A stretch of DNA of 64,000 bases, from contig JBAIAA010001132.1 of assembly GCA_037893245.1 (NCBI GenBank), positions 1 to 64,000 on the forward strand, in the 5' to 3' direction. The stretch comes from Crossaster papposus (lineage: Eukaryota > Echinodermata > Asteroidea > Velatida > Solasteridae). Each line of letters begins with the position of its first letter. Positions within the stretch are counted from its first letter, which is position 1. The notes beneath the pieces were generated by a model. That model worked only from the letters and a program-made list of their open reading frames with translations, ran no database searches and was not told the origin of the DNA. The translations under genes were made by a program, and so were the position numbers. This document shows positions 51,467-63,334 of this stretch, in pieces.

Positions 51467-53686
51467 ATGTAAAGGGAAAGAAGTGTGCATAAGAAATATG
51501 TAAAGGGAAAGAAGTGTGCATAAGAAATATGTAAAGGGAAAGAAGTGTGCATAAGAAATATGTAAAGGGAAAGAAGTGTGCATAAGAAATATGTAAAGGG
51601 AAAGAAGTGTGCATAAGAAATATGTAAAGGGAAAGAAGTGTGCATAAGAAATATGTAAAGGGAAAGAAGTGTGCATAAGAAATAAACACATGATGTGGGA
51701 ACAAGCCCTCGAGTTAAATATGTAAAGGGAAAGAAGTGTGCATAAGAAATATGTAAAGGGAAAGAAGTGTGCATAAGAAATATGTAAAGGGGAAGAAGTG
51801 TGCATAAGAAATATGTAAAGGGAAAGAAGTGTGCATAAGAAATATGTAAAGGGAAAGAAGTGTGCGTAAGAAATATGTAAAGGGAAAGAAGTGTGCATAA
51901 GAAATATGTAAAGGGAAAGAAGTGTGCATAAGAAATATGTAAAGGGAAAGAAGTGTGCATAAGAAATATGTAAAGGGAAAGAAGTGTGCATAAGAAATAT
52001 GTAAAGGGAAAGAAGTGTGCATAAGAAATAAACACATGATGTGGGAACAAGCCCTCGAGTTAAATATGTAAAGGGAAAGAAGTGTGCATAAGAAATATGT
52101 AAAGAGAAAGAAGTGTGCATAAGAAATATGTAAAGGGAAAGAAGTGTGCATAAGAAATATGTAAAGGGAAAGAAGTGTGCATAAGAAATATGTAAAGGGA
52201 AAGAAGTGTGCATAAGAAATAAACACATGATGTGGGAACAAGCCCTCGAGTTAAATATGTAAAGGGAAAGAAGTGTGCATAAGAAATATGTAAAGGGAAA
52301 GAAGTGTGCATAAGAAATATGTAAAGGGAAAGAAGTGTGCATAAGAAATATGTAAAGGGAAAGAAGTGTGCATAAGAAATATGTAAAGGGAAAGAAGTGT
52401 GCATAAGAAATATGTAAAGGGAAAGAAGTGTGCATAAGAAATATGTAAAGGGAAAGAAGTGTGCATAAGAAATATGTAAAGGGAAAGAAGTGTGCATAAG
52501 AAATATGTAAAGGGAAAGAAGTGTGCATAAGAAATATGTAAAGGGAAAGAAGTGTGCATAAGAAATATGTAAAGGGAAAGAAGTGTGCATAAGAAATATG
52601 TAAAGGGAAAGAAGTGTGCATACGAAATAAACACATGATGTGGGAACAAGCCCTCGAGTTAAATATGTAAAGGGAAAGAAGTGTGCATAAGAAATATGTA
52701 AAGGGAAAGAAGTGTGCATAAGAAATATGTAAAGGGAAAGAAGTGTGCATAAGAAATATGTAAAGGGAAAGAAGTGTGCATAAGAAATATGTAAAGGGAA
52801 AGAAGTGTGCATAAGAAATATGTAAAGGGAAAGAAGTGTGCATAAGAAATATGTAAAGGGAAAGAAGTGTGCATAAGAAATATGTAAAGGGAAAGAAGTG
52901 TGCATAAGAAATATGTAAAGGGAAAGAAGTGTGCATAAGAAATATGTAAAGGGAAAGAAGTGTGCATAAGAAATATGTAAAGGGAAAGAAGTGTGCATAA
53001 GAAATATGTAAAGGGAAAGAAGTGTGCATAAGAAATATGTAAAGGGAAAGAAGTGTGCATAAGAAATATGTAAAGGGAAAGAAGTGTGCATAAGAAATAT
53101 GTAAAGGGAAAGAAGTGTGCATAAGAAATATGTAAAGGGAAAGAAGTGTGCATAAGAAATATGTAAAGGGAAAGAAGTGTGCATAATAAATATGTAAAGG
53201 GAAAGAAGTGTGCATAAGAAATATGTAAAGGGAAAGAAGTGTGCATAAGAAATATGTAAAGGGAAAGAGGTGTGCATAAGAAATATGTAAAGGGAAAGAA
53301 GTGTGCATAAGAAATATGTAAAGGGAAAGAAGTGTGCATAAGAAATATGTAAAGGGAAAGAAGTGTGCATAAGAAATATGTAAAGGGAAAGAAGTGTGCA
53401 TAAGAAATATGTAAAGGGAAAGAAGTGTGCATAAGAAATTTGTAAATGAAAGAAGTGTGCATAAGAAATATGTAAAGGGAAAGAAGTGTGCTTAAGAAAT
53501 ATGTAAAGGGAAAGAAGTGTGCATAAGAAATATGTAAAGGGAAAGAAGTGTGCATAAGAAATATGTAAAGGGAAAGAAGTGTGCATAAGAAATATGTAAA
53601 GGGAAAGAAGTGTGCATAAGAAATATGTAAAGGGAAAGAAGTGTGCATAAGAAATATGTAAAGGGAAAGAAGTGTGCATAAGAAAT
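50455..53686 (+). repeat. 3,232-bp tandem duplication, copy A
   Basis: Seven consecutive segments (50455, 50801, 51431, 51684, 52030, 52221 and 52629) recur at exactly +3,232, together with AAAGCAG, AATATATAAAG, AAATATTTAAATGG, AAAGGGGAAG, GTGCGTAAG, AAAGAGAAAG at 52,102, CATACGAAAT before 52629, CATAATAAAT near 53,181, AGAGGTGTGC near 53,269, ATTTGTAAATG at 53,439 and GTGCTTAAG near 53,489. The copy contains one full 976-bp sub-repeat. Confidence 0.96.
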
Positions 53687-56600
53687 AAACACATGATGTG
53701 GGAACAAGCCCTCGAGTTAAATATGTAAAGGGAAAGAAGTGTGCATAAGAAATATGTAAAGGGAAAGAAGTGTGCATAAGAAATATGTAAAGGGAAAGAA
53801 GTGTGCATAAGAAATATGTAAAGGGAAAGCAGTGTGCATAAGAAATATATAAAGGGAAAGAAGTGTGCATAAGAAATATGTAAAGGGAAAGAAGTGTGCA
53901 TAAGAAATATGTAAAGGGAAAGAAGTGTGCATAAGAAATATTTAAATGGAAAGAAGTGTGCATAAGAAATATGTAAAGGGAAAGAAGTGTGCATAAGAAA
54001 TATGTAAAGGGAAAGAAGTGTGCATAAGAAATAAACACATGATGTGGGAACAAGCCCTCGAGTTAAATATGTAAAGGGAAAGAAGTGTGCATAAGAAATA
54101 TGTAAAGGGAAAGAAGTGTGCATAAGAAATATGTAAAGGGAAAGAAGTGTGCATAAGAAATATGTAAATGAAAGAAGTGTGCATAAGAAATATGTAAAGG
54201 GAAAGAAGTGTGCTTAAGAAATATGTAAAGGGAAAGAAGTGTGCATAAGAAATATGTAAAGGGAAAAAGTGTGCATAAGAAATATGTAAAGGGAAAGAAG
54301 TGTGCATAAGAAATATGTAAAGGGAAAGAGGAAAGAAGTGTGCATAAGAAATATGTAAAGGGAAAGAAGTGTGCATAAGAAATATGTAAAGGGAAAGAAG
54401 TGTGCATAAGAAATATGTAAAGGGAAAGAAGTGTGCATAAGAAATATGTAAAGGGAAAGAAGTGTGCATAAGAAATATGTAAAGGGAAAGAAGTGTGCAT
54501 AAGAAATATGTAAAGGGAAAGAAGTGTGCATAAGAAATATGTAAAGGGAAAGAAGTGTGCTTAAGAAATATGTAAAGGGAAAGAAGTGTGCATAAGAAAT
54601 ATGTAAAGGGAAAGAAGTGTGCATAAGAAATATGTAAAGGGAAAGAAGTGTGCATAAGAAATAAACACATGATGTGGGAACAAGCCCTCGAGTTAAATAT
54701 GTAAAGGGAAAGAAGTGTGCATAAGAAATATGTAAAGGGAAAGAAGTGTGCATAAGAAATATGTAAAGGGAAAGAAGTGTGCATAAGAAATATGTAAAGG
54801 GAAAGAAGTGTGCATAAGAAATATGTAAAGGGAAAGAAGTGTGCATAAGAAATATGTAAAGGGAAAGAAGTGTGCATAAGAAATATGTAAAGGGAAAGAA
54901 GTGTGCATAAGAAATAAACACATGATGTGGGAACAAGCCCTCGAGTTAAATATGTAAAGGGAAAGAAGTGTGCATAAGAAATATGTAAAGGGAAAGAAGT
55001 GTGCATAAGAAATATGTAAAGGGGAAGAAGTGTGCATAAGAAATATGTAAAGGGAAAGAAGTGTGCATAAGAAATATGTAAAGGGAAAGAAGTGTGCGTA
55101 AGAAATATGTAAAGGGAAAGAAGTGTGCATAAGAAATATGTAAAGGGAAAGAAGTGTGCATAAGAAATATGTAAAGGGAAAGAAGTGTGCATAAGAAATA
55201 TGTAAAGGGAAAGAAGTGTGCATAAGAAATATGTAAAGGGAAAGAAGTGTGCATAAGAAATAAACACATGATGTGGGAACAAGCCCTCGAGTTAAATATG
55301 TAAAGGGAAAGAAGTGTGCATAAGAAATATGTAAAGAGAAAGAAGTGTGCATAAGAAATATGTAAAGGGAAAGAAGTGTGCATAAGAAATATGTAAAGGG
55401 AAAGAAGTGTGCATAAGAAATATGTAAAGGGAAAGAAGTGTGCATAAGAAATAAACACATGATGTGGGAACAAGCCCTCGAGTTAAATATGTAAAGGGAA
55501 AGAAGTGTGCATAAGAAATATGTAAAGGGAAAGAAGTGTGCATAAGAAATATGTAAAGGGAAAGAAGTGTGCATAAGAAATATGTAAAGGGAAAGAAGTG
55601 TGCATAAGAAATATGTAAAGGGAAAGAAGTGTGCATAAGAAATATGTAAAGGGAAAGAAGTGTGCATAAGAAATATGTAAAGGGAAAGAAGTGTGCATAA
55701 GAAATATGTAAAGGGAAAGAAGTGTGCATAAGAAATATGTAAAGGGAAAGAAGTGTGCATAAGAAATATGTAAAGGGAAAGAAGTGTGCATAAGAAATAT
55801 GTAAAGGGAAAGAAGTGTGCATAAGAAATATGTAAAGGGAAAGAAGTGTGCATACGAAATAAACACATGATGTGGGAACAAGCCCTCGAGTTAAATATGT
55901 AAAGGGAAAGAAGTGTGCATAAGAAATATGTAAAGGGAAAGAAGTGTGCATAAGAAATATGTAAAGGGAAAGAAGTGTGCATAAGAAATATGTAAAGGGA
56001 AAGAAGTGTGCATAAGAAATATGTAAAGGGAAAGAAGTGTGCATAAGAAATATGTAAAGGGAAAGAAGTGTGCATAAGAAATATGTAAAGGGAAAGAAGT
56101 GTGCATAAGAAATATGTAAAGGGAAAGAAGTGTGCATAAGAAATATGTAAAGGGAAAGAAGTGTGCATAAGAAATATGTAAAGGGAAAGAAGTGTGCATA
56201 AGAAATATGTAAAGGGAAAGAAGTGTGCATAAGAAATATGTAAAGGGAAAGAAGTGTGCATAAGAAATATGTAAAGGGAAAGAAGTGTGCATAAGAAATA
56301 TGTAAAGGGAAAGAAGTGTGCATAAGAAATATGTAAAGGGAAAGAAGTGTGCATAAGAAATATGTAAAGGGAAAGAAGTGTGCATAAGAAATATGTAAAG
56401 GGAAAGAAGTGTGCATAATAAATATGTAAAGGGAAAGAAGTGTGCATAAGAAATATGTAAAGGGAAAGAAGTGTGCATAAGAAATATGTAAAGGGAAAGA
56501 GGTGTGCATAAGAAATATGTAAAGGGAAAGAAGTGTGCATAAGAAATATGTAAAGGGAAAGAAGTGTGCATAAGAAATATGTAAAGGGAAAGAAGTGTGC

Positions 56601-56870
56601 ATAAGAAATATGTAAAGGGAAAGAAGTGTGCATAAGAAATATGTAAAGGGAAAGAAGTGTGCATAAGAAATTTGTAAATGAAAGAAGTGTGCATAAGAAA
56701 TATGTAAAGGGAAAGAAGTGTGCTTAAGAAATATGTAAAGGGAAAGAAGTGTGCATAAGAAATATGTAAAGGGAAAGAAGTGTGCATAAGAAATATGTAA
56801 AGGGAAAGAAGTGTGCATAAGAAATATGTAAAGGGAAAGAAGTGTGCATAAGAAATATGTAAAGGGAAAG
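53687..56870 (+). repeat. 3,232-bp tandem duplication, copy B
   Basis: Immediately follows copy A, with segments at 53687, 54033, 54663, 54916, 55262, 55453 and 55861 and all the listed rare variants at +3,232. I saw no difference at these markers. It diverges at about 56,871, where a unit with AAGTTTGCAT appears and where the segment expected at 56,919 is absent. Confidence 0.96.
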
Positions 56871-57042
56871 AAGTTTGCATAAGAAATATGTAAAGGGAAA
56901 GAAGTGTGCATAAGAAATATGTAAAGGGAAAGAAGTGTGCATAAGAAATATGTAAAGGGAAAGAAGTGTGCATAAGAAATATGTAAAGGGAAAGAAGTGT
57001 GCATAAGAAATATGTAAAGGGAAAGAAGTGTGCATAAGAAAT

Positions 57043-58545
57043 AAACACATGATGTGGGAACAAGCCCTCGAGTTAAATATGTAAAGGGAAAGAAGTGTGC
57101 ATAAGAAATATGTAAAGAGAAAGAAGTGTGCATAAGAAATATGTAAAGGGAAAGAAGTGTGCATAAGAAATATGTAAAGGGAAAGAAGTGTGCATAAGAA
57201 ATATGTAAAGGGAAAGAAGTGTGCATAAGAAATAAACACATGATGTGGGAACAAGCCCTCGAGTTAAATATGTAAAGGGAAAGAAGTGTGCATAAGAAAT
57301 ATGTAAAGGGAAAGAAGTGTGCATAAGAAATATGTAAAGGGAAAGAAGTGTGCATAAGAAATATGTACAGGGAAAGAAGTGTGCATAAGAAATATGTAAA
57401 GGGAAAGAAGTGTGCATAAGAAATATGTAAAGGGAAAGAAGTGTGCATAAGAAATATGTAAAGGGAAAGAAGTGTGCATAAGAAATATGTAAAGGGAAAG
57501 AAGTGTGCATAAGAAATATGTAAAGGGAAAGAAGTGTGCATAAGAAATATGTAAAGGGAAAGAAGTGTGCATAAGAAATATGTAAAGGGAAAGAAGTGTG
57601 CATAAGAAATATGTAAAGGGAAAGAAGTGTGCATAAGAAATATGTAAAGGGAAAGAAGTGTGCATACGAAATAAACACATGATGTGGGAACAAGCCCTCG
57701 AGTTAAATATGTAAAGGGAAAGAAGTGTGCATAAGAAATATGTAAAGGGAAAGAAGTGTGCATAAGAAATATGTAAAGGGAAAGAAGTGTGCATAAGAAA
57801 TATGTAAAGGGAAAGAAGTGTGCATAAGAAATATGTAAAGGGAAAGAAGTGTGCATAAGAAATATGTAAAGGGAAAGAAGTGTGCATAAGAAATATGTAA
57901 AGGGAAAGAAGTGTGCATAAGAAATATGTAAAGGGAAAGAAGTGTGCATAAGAAATATGTAAAGGGAAAGAAGTGTGCATAAGAAATATGTAAAGGGAAA
58001 GAAGTGTGCATAAGAAATATGTAAAGGGAAAGAAGTGTGCATAAGAAATATGTAAAGGGAAAGAAGTGTGCATAAGAAATATGTAAAGGGAAAGAAGTGT
58101 GCATAAGAAATATGTAAAGGGAAAGAAGTGTGCATAAGAAATATGTAAAGGGAAAGAAGTGTGCATAAGAAATATGTAAAGGGAAAGAAGTGTGCATAAG
58201 AAATATGTAAAGGGAAAGAAGTGTGCATAAGAAATATGTAAAGGGAAAGAAGTGTGCATAAGAAATATGTAAAGGGAAAGAAGTGTGCATAAGAAATATG
58301 TAAAGGGAAAGAGGTGTGCATAAGAAATATGTAAAGGGAAAGAAGTGTGCATAAGAAATATGTAAAGGGAAAGAAGTGTGCATAAGAAATATGTAAAGGG
58401 AAAGAAGTGTGCATAAGAAATATGTAAAGGGAAAGAAGTGTGCATAAGAAATATGTAAAGGGAAAGAAGTGTGCATAAGAAATTTGTAAATGAAAGAAGT
58501 GTGCATAAGAAATATGTAAAGGGAAAGAAGTGTGCTTAAGAAATA
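57043..58545 (+). repeat. partial third copy, offset 1,781 then 1,812 bp
   Basis: Segments at 57043 and 57234 match 55262 and 55453 at +1,781. From the segment at 57673 onward the offset is 1,812, one 31-bp unit more: AGAGGTGTGC at 58,311, ATTTGTAAATG at 58,483 and GTGCTTAAG near 58,533. AAAGAGAAAG at 57,115 fits too. Private changes include GTACAGGG at about 57,366. This copy thus descends from the right part of the 3,232-bp repeat and gained a single unit. Confidence 0.92.
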
Positions 58546-59846
58546 TGTAAAGGGAAAGACGTGTGCATAAGAAATATGTAAAGGGAAAGAAGTGTGCATA
58601 AGAAATATGTAAAGGGAAAGAAGTGTGCATAAGAAATATGTAAAGGGAAAGAAGTGTGCATAAGAAATATGTAAAGGGAAAGAAGTGTGCATAAGAAATA
58701 TGTAAAGGGAAAGAAGTGTGCATAATAAATATGTAAAGGGAAAGAAGTGTGCATAATAAATATGTAAAGGGAAAGAAGTGTGCATAAGAAATATGTAAAG
58801 GGAAAGAAGTGTGCATAAGAAATATGTAAAGGGAAAGAAGTGTGCATAAGAAATATGTAAAGGGAAAGAAGTGTGCATAATAAATATGTAAAGGGAAAGA
58901 AGTGTGCATAATAAATATGTAAAGGGAAAGAAGTGTGCATAAGAAATATGTAAAGGGAAAGAAGTGTGCATAAGAAATATGTAAAGGGAAAGAAGTGTGC
59001 ATAAGAAATATGTAAAGGGAAAGAAGTGTGCATAAGAAATATGTAAAGGGAAAGAAGTGTGCATAAGAAATATGTAAAGGGAAAGAAGTGTGCATAAGAA
59101 ATATGTAAAGGGAAAGAAGTGTGCATAAGATATATGTAAAGGGAAAGAAGTGTGCATAAGAAATATGTAAAGGGAAAGAAGTGTGCATAAGAAATATGTA
59201 AAGGGAAAGAAGTGTGCATAAGAAATATGTAAAGGGAAAGAAGTGTGCATAAGAAATATGTAAAGGGAAATAAGTGTGCATAAGAAATATGTAAAGGGAA
59301 AGAAGTGTGCATAAGAAATATGTAAAGGGAAAGAAGTGTGCATAAGAAATATGTAAAGGGAAAGAAGTGTGCATAAGAAATATGTAAAGGGAAAGAAGTG
59401 TGCATAAGAAATATGTAAAGGGAAAGAAGTGTGCATAAGAAATATGTAAAGGGAAAGAAGTGTGCATAAGAAATATGTAAAGGGAAAGAAGTGTGCATAA
59501 GAAATATGTAAAGGGAAAGAAGTGTGCATAAGAAATATGTAAAGGGAAAGAAGTGTGCATAAGAAATATGTAAAGGGAAAGAAGTGTGCATAAGAAATAT
59601 GTAAAGGGAAAGAAGTGTGCATAAGATATATGTAAAGGGAAAGAAGTGTGCATAAGAAATATGTAAAGGGAAAGAAGTGTGCATAAGAAATATGTAAAGG
59701 GAAAGAAGTGTGCATAAGAAATATGTAAAGGGAAAGAAGTGTGCATAAGAAATATGTAAAGGGAAAGAAGTGTGCATAAGAAATATGTAAAGGGAAAGAA
59801 GTGTGCATAAGAAATATGTAAAGGGAAAGAAGTGTGCATAAGAAAT

Positions 59847-62800
59847 AAACACATGATGTGGGAACAAGCCCTCGAGTTAAATATGTAAAGGGAAAGAAGT
59901 GTGCATAAGAAATATGTAAAGGGAAAGAAGTGTACATAAGAAATATGTAAAGGGAAAGAAGTGTGCATAAGAAATATGTAAAGGGAAAGAAGTGTGCATA
60001 AGAAATATGTAAAGGGAAAGAAGTGTGCATAAGAAATATGTAAAGGGAAAGAAGTGTGCATAAGAAATATGTAAAGGGAAAGAAGTGTGCATAAGAAATA
60101 TGTAAAGGGAAAGAAGTGTGCATAAGAAATATGTAAAGGGAAAGAAGTGTGCATAAGAAATATGTAAAGGGAAAGAAGTGTGCATAAGAAATATGTAAAG
60201 GGAAAGAAGTGTGCATAAGAAATATGTAAAGGGAAAGAAGTGTGCATAAGAAATATGTAAAGGGAAAGAAGTGTGCATAAAAATATGTAAAGGGAAAGAA
60301 GTGTGCGTAAGAAATATGTAAAGGGAAAGAAGTGTGCATAAGATATATGTAAAGGGAAAGAAGTGTGCATAAGAAATATGTAAAGGGAAAGAAGTGTGCA
60401 TAAGAAATATGTAAAGGGAAAGAAGTGTGCATAAGAAATATGTAAAGGGAAAGAAGTGTGCATAAGAAATATGTAAAGGGAAAGAAGTGTGCATAAGAAA
60501 TATGTAAAGGGAAAGAAGTGTGCATAAGAAATATGTAAAGGGAAAGAAGTGTGCATAAGAAATATGTAAAGGGAAAGAAGTGTGCATAAGAAATATGTAA
60601 AGGGAAAGAAGTGTGCATAAGAAATATGTAAAGGGAAAGAAGTGTGCATAAGAAATATGTAAAGGGAAAGAAGTGTGCATAAGAAATATGTAAAGGGAAA
60701 GAAGTGTGCATAAGAAATATGTAAAGGGAAAGAAGTGTGCATAAGAAATATGTAAAGGGAAAGAAGTGTGCATAAGAAATATGTAAAGGGAAAGAAGTGT
60801 GCATAAGAAATATGTAAAGGGAAAGAAGTGTGCATAAGAAATATGTAAAGGGAAAGAAGTGTGCATAAGAAATATGTAAAGGGAAAGAAGTGTGCATAAG
60901 AAATATGTAAAGGGAAAGAAGTGTGCATAAGAAATATGTAAAGGGAAAGAAGTGTGCATAAGAAATATGTAAAGGGAAAGAAGTGTGCATAAGAAATATG
61001 TAAAGGGAAAGAAGTGTGCATAAGAAATATGTAAAGGGAAAGAAGTGTGCATAAGAAATATGTAAAGGGAAAGAAGTGTGCATAAGAAATATGTAAAGGG
61101 AAAGAAGTGTGCATAAGAAATATGTAAAGGGAAAGAAGTGTGCATAAGAAATATGTAAAGGGAAAGAAGTGTGCATAAGAAATATGTAAAGGGAAAGAAG
61201 TGTGCATAAGAAATATGTAAAGGGAAAGAAGTGTGCATAAGAAATATGTAAAGGGAAAGAAGTGTGCATAAGAAATATGTAAAGGGAAAGAAGTGTGCAT
61301 AAGAAATATGTAAAGGGAAAGAAGTGTGCATAAGAAATATGTAAAGGGAAAGAAGTGTGCATAAGAAATATGTAAAGGGAAAGAAGTGTGCATAAGAAAT
61401 ATGTAAAGGGAAAGAAGTGTGCATAAGAAATATGTAAAGGGAAAGAAGTGTGCATAAGAAATATGTAAAGGGAAAGAAGTGTGCATAAGAAATATGTAAA
61501 GGGAAAGAAGTGTGCATAAGAAATATGTAAAGGGAAAGAAGTGTGCATAAGAAATATGTAAAGGGAAAGAAGTGTGCATAAGAAATATGAAAGCTAGAAT
61601 GTAAAGGGAAAGAAGTGTGCATAAGAAATATGTAAAGGGAAAGAAGTGTGCATAAGAAATATGTAAAGGGAAAGAAGTGTGCATAAGAAATATGTAAAGG
61701 GAAAGAAGTGTGCATAAGAAATATGTAAAGGGAAAGAAGTGTGCATAAGAAATATGTAAAGGGAAAGAAGTGTGCATAAGAAATATGTAAAGGGAAAGAA
61801 GTGTGCATAAGAAATATGTAAAGGGAAAGAAGTGTGCATAAGAAATATGTAAAGGGAAAGAAGTGTGCATAAGAAATATGTAAAGGGAAAGAAGTGTGCA
61901 TAAGAAATATGTAAAGGGAAAGAAGTGTGCATAAGAAATATGTAAAGGGAAAGAAGTGTGCATAAGAAATATGTAAAGGGAAAGAAGTGTGCATAAGAAA
62001 TATGTAAAGGGAAAGAAGTGTGCATAAGAAATATGTAAAGGGAAAGAAGTGTGCATAAGAAATATGTAAAGGGAAAGAAGTGTGCATAAGAAATATGTAA
62101 AGGGAAAGAAGTGTGCATAAGAAATATGTAAAGGGAAAGAAGTGTGCATAAGAAATATGTAAAGGGAAAGAAGTGTGCATAAGAAATATGTAAAGGGAAA
62201 GAAGTGTGCATAAGAAATATGTAAAGGGAAAGAAGTGTGCATAAGAAATATGTAAAGGGAAAGAAGTGTGCATAAGAAATATGTAAAGGGAAAGAAGTGT
62301 GCATAAGAAATATGTAAAGGGAAAGAAGTGTGCATAAGAAATATGTAAAGGGAAAGAAGTGTGCATAAGAAATATGTAAAGGGAAAGAAGTGTGCATAAG
62401 AAATATGTAAAGGGAAAGAAGTGTGCATAAGAAATATGTAAAGGGAAAGAAGTGTGCATAAGAAATATGTAAAGGGAAAGAAGTGTGCATAAGAAATATG
62501 TAAAGGGAAAGAAGTGTGCATAAGAAATATGTAAAGGGAAAGAAGTGTGCATAAGAAATATGTAAAGGGAAAGAAGTGTGCATAAGAAATATGTAAAGGG
62601 AAAGAAGTGTGCATAAGAAATATGTAAAGGGAAAGAAGTGTGCATAAGAAATATGTAAAGGGAAAGAAGTGTGCATAAGAAATATGTAAAGGGAAAGAAG
62701 TGTGCATAAGAAATATGTAAAGGGAAAGAAGTGTGCATAAGAAATATGTAAAGGGAAAGAAGTGTGCATAAGAAATATGTAAAGGGAAAGAAGTGTGCAT

Positions 62801-63334
62801 AAGAAATATGTAAAGGGAAAGAAGTGTGCATAAGAAATATGTAAAGGGAAAGAAGTGTGCATAAGAAATATGTAAAGGGAAAGAAGTGTGCATAAGAAAT
62901 ATGTAAAGGGAAAGAAGTGTGCATAAGAAATATGTAAAGGGAAAGAAGTGTGCATAAGAAATATGTAAAGGGAAAGAAGTGTGCATAAGAAATATGTAAA
63001 GGGAAAGAAGTGTGCATAAGAAATATGTAAAGGGAAAGAAGTGTGCATAAGAAATATGTAAAGGGAAAGAAGTGTGCATAAGAAATATGTAAAGGGAAAG
63101 AAGTGTGCATAAGAAATATGTAAAGGGAAAGAAGTGTGCATAAGAAATATGTAAAGGGAAAGAAGTGTGCATAAGAAATATGTAAAGGGAAAGAAGTGTG
63201 CATAAGAAATATGTAAAGGGAAAGAAGTGTGCATAAGAAATATGTAAAGGGAAAGAAGTGTGCATAAGAAATATGTAAAGGGAAAGAAGTGTGCATAAGA
63301 AATATGTAAAGGGAAAGAAGTGTGCATAAGAAAT
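59847..63334 (+). repeat. second homogeneous block with one foreign-looking seam
   Basis: After the G-type segment at 59847-59882, 111 units follow without another segment until 63335. The length is exactly 111 x 31 plus 12 minus 1. The loss is at CATAAAAATATG near 60,281. The gain is a 12-bp insertion near 61,589, where AAATATG is followed by AAAGCTAGAATG before GTAAAGGG resumes. The units from about 60,360 to the seam, and again from the seam to 63,334, look identical to consensus. Confidence 0.93.

Larger units (their letters stand above)
45065..59846 (+). repeat. G-type-only higher-order repeat region
   Basis: Segments start at 45065, 45783, 46067 (truncated), 46529, 47154, 47779, 48280, 48849, 49288, 49448, 49825, 50455, 50801, 51431, 51684, 52030, 52221, 52629, 53687, 54033, 54663, 54916, 55262, 55453, 55861, 57043, 57234 and 57673. 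All are G-type. Composite units appear here and nowhere else that I saw: AAAGGGAAAGAGGAAAG (7 extra bases; 48,514, 50,120, 51,096, 54,328), GTAAATGAAAG (one base shorter; several places from 48,351) and GTGCTTAAG. The block 57,709-59,846 is 69 units minus one base with no segment; it has CATAATAAAT pairs near 58,733-58,750 and 58,880-58,911 and ATTTGTAAATG at 58,483. Confidence 0.93.
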
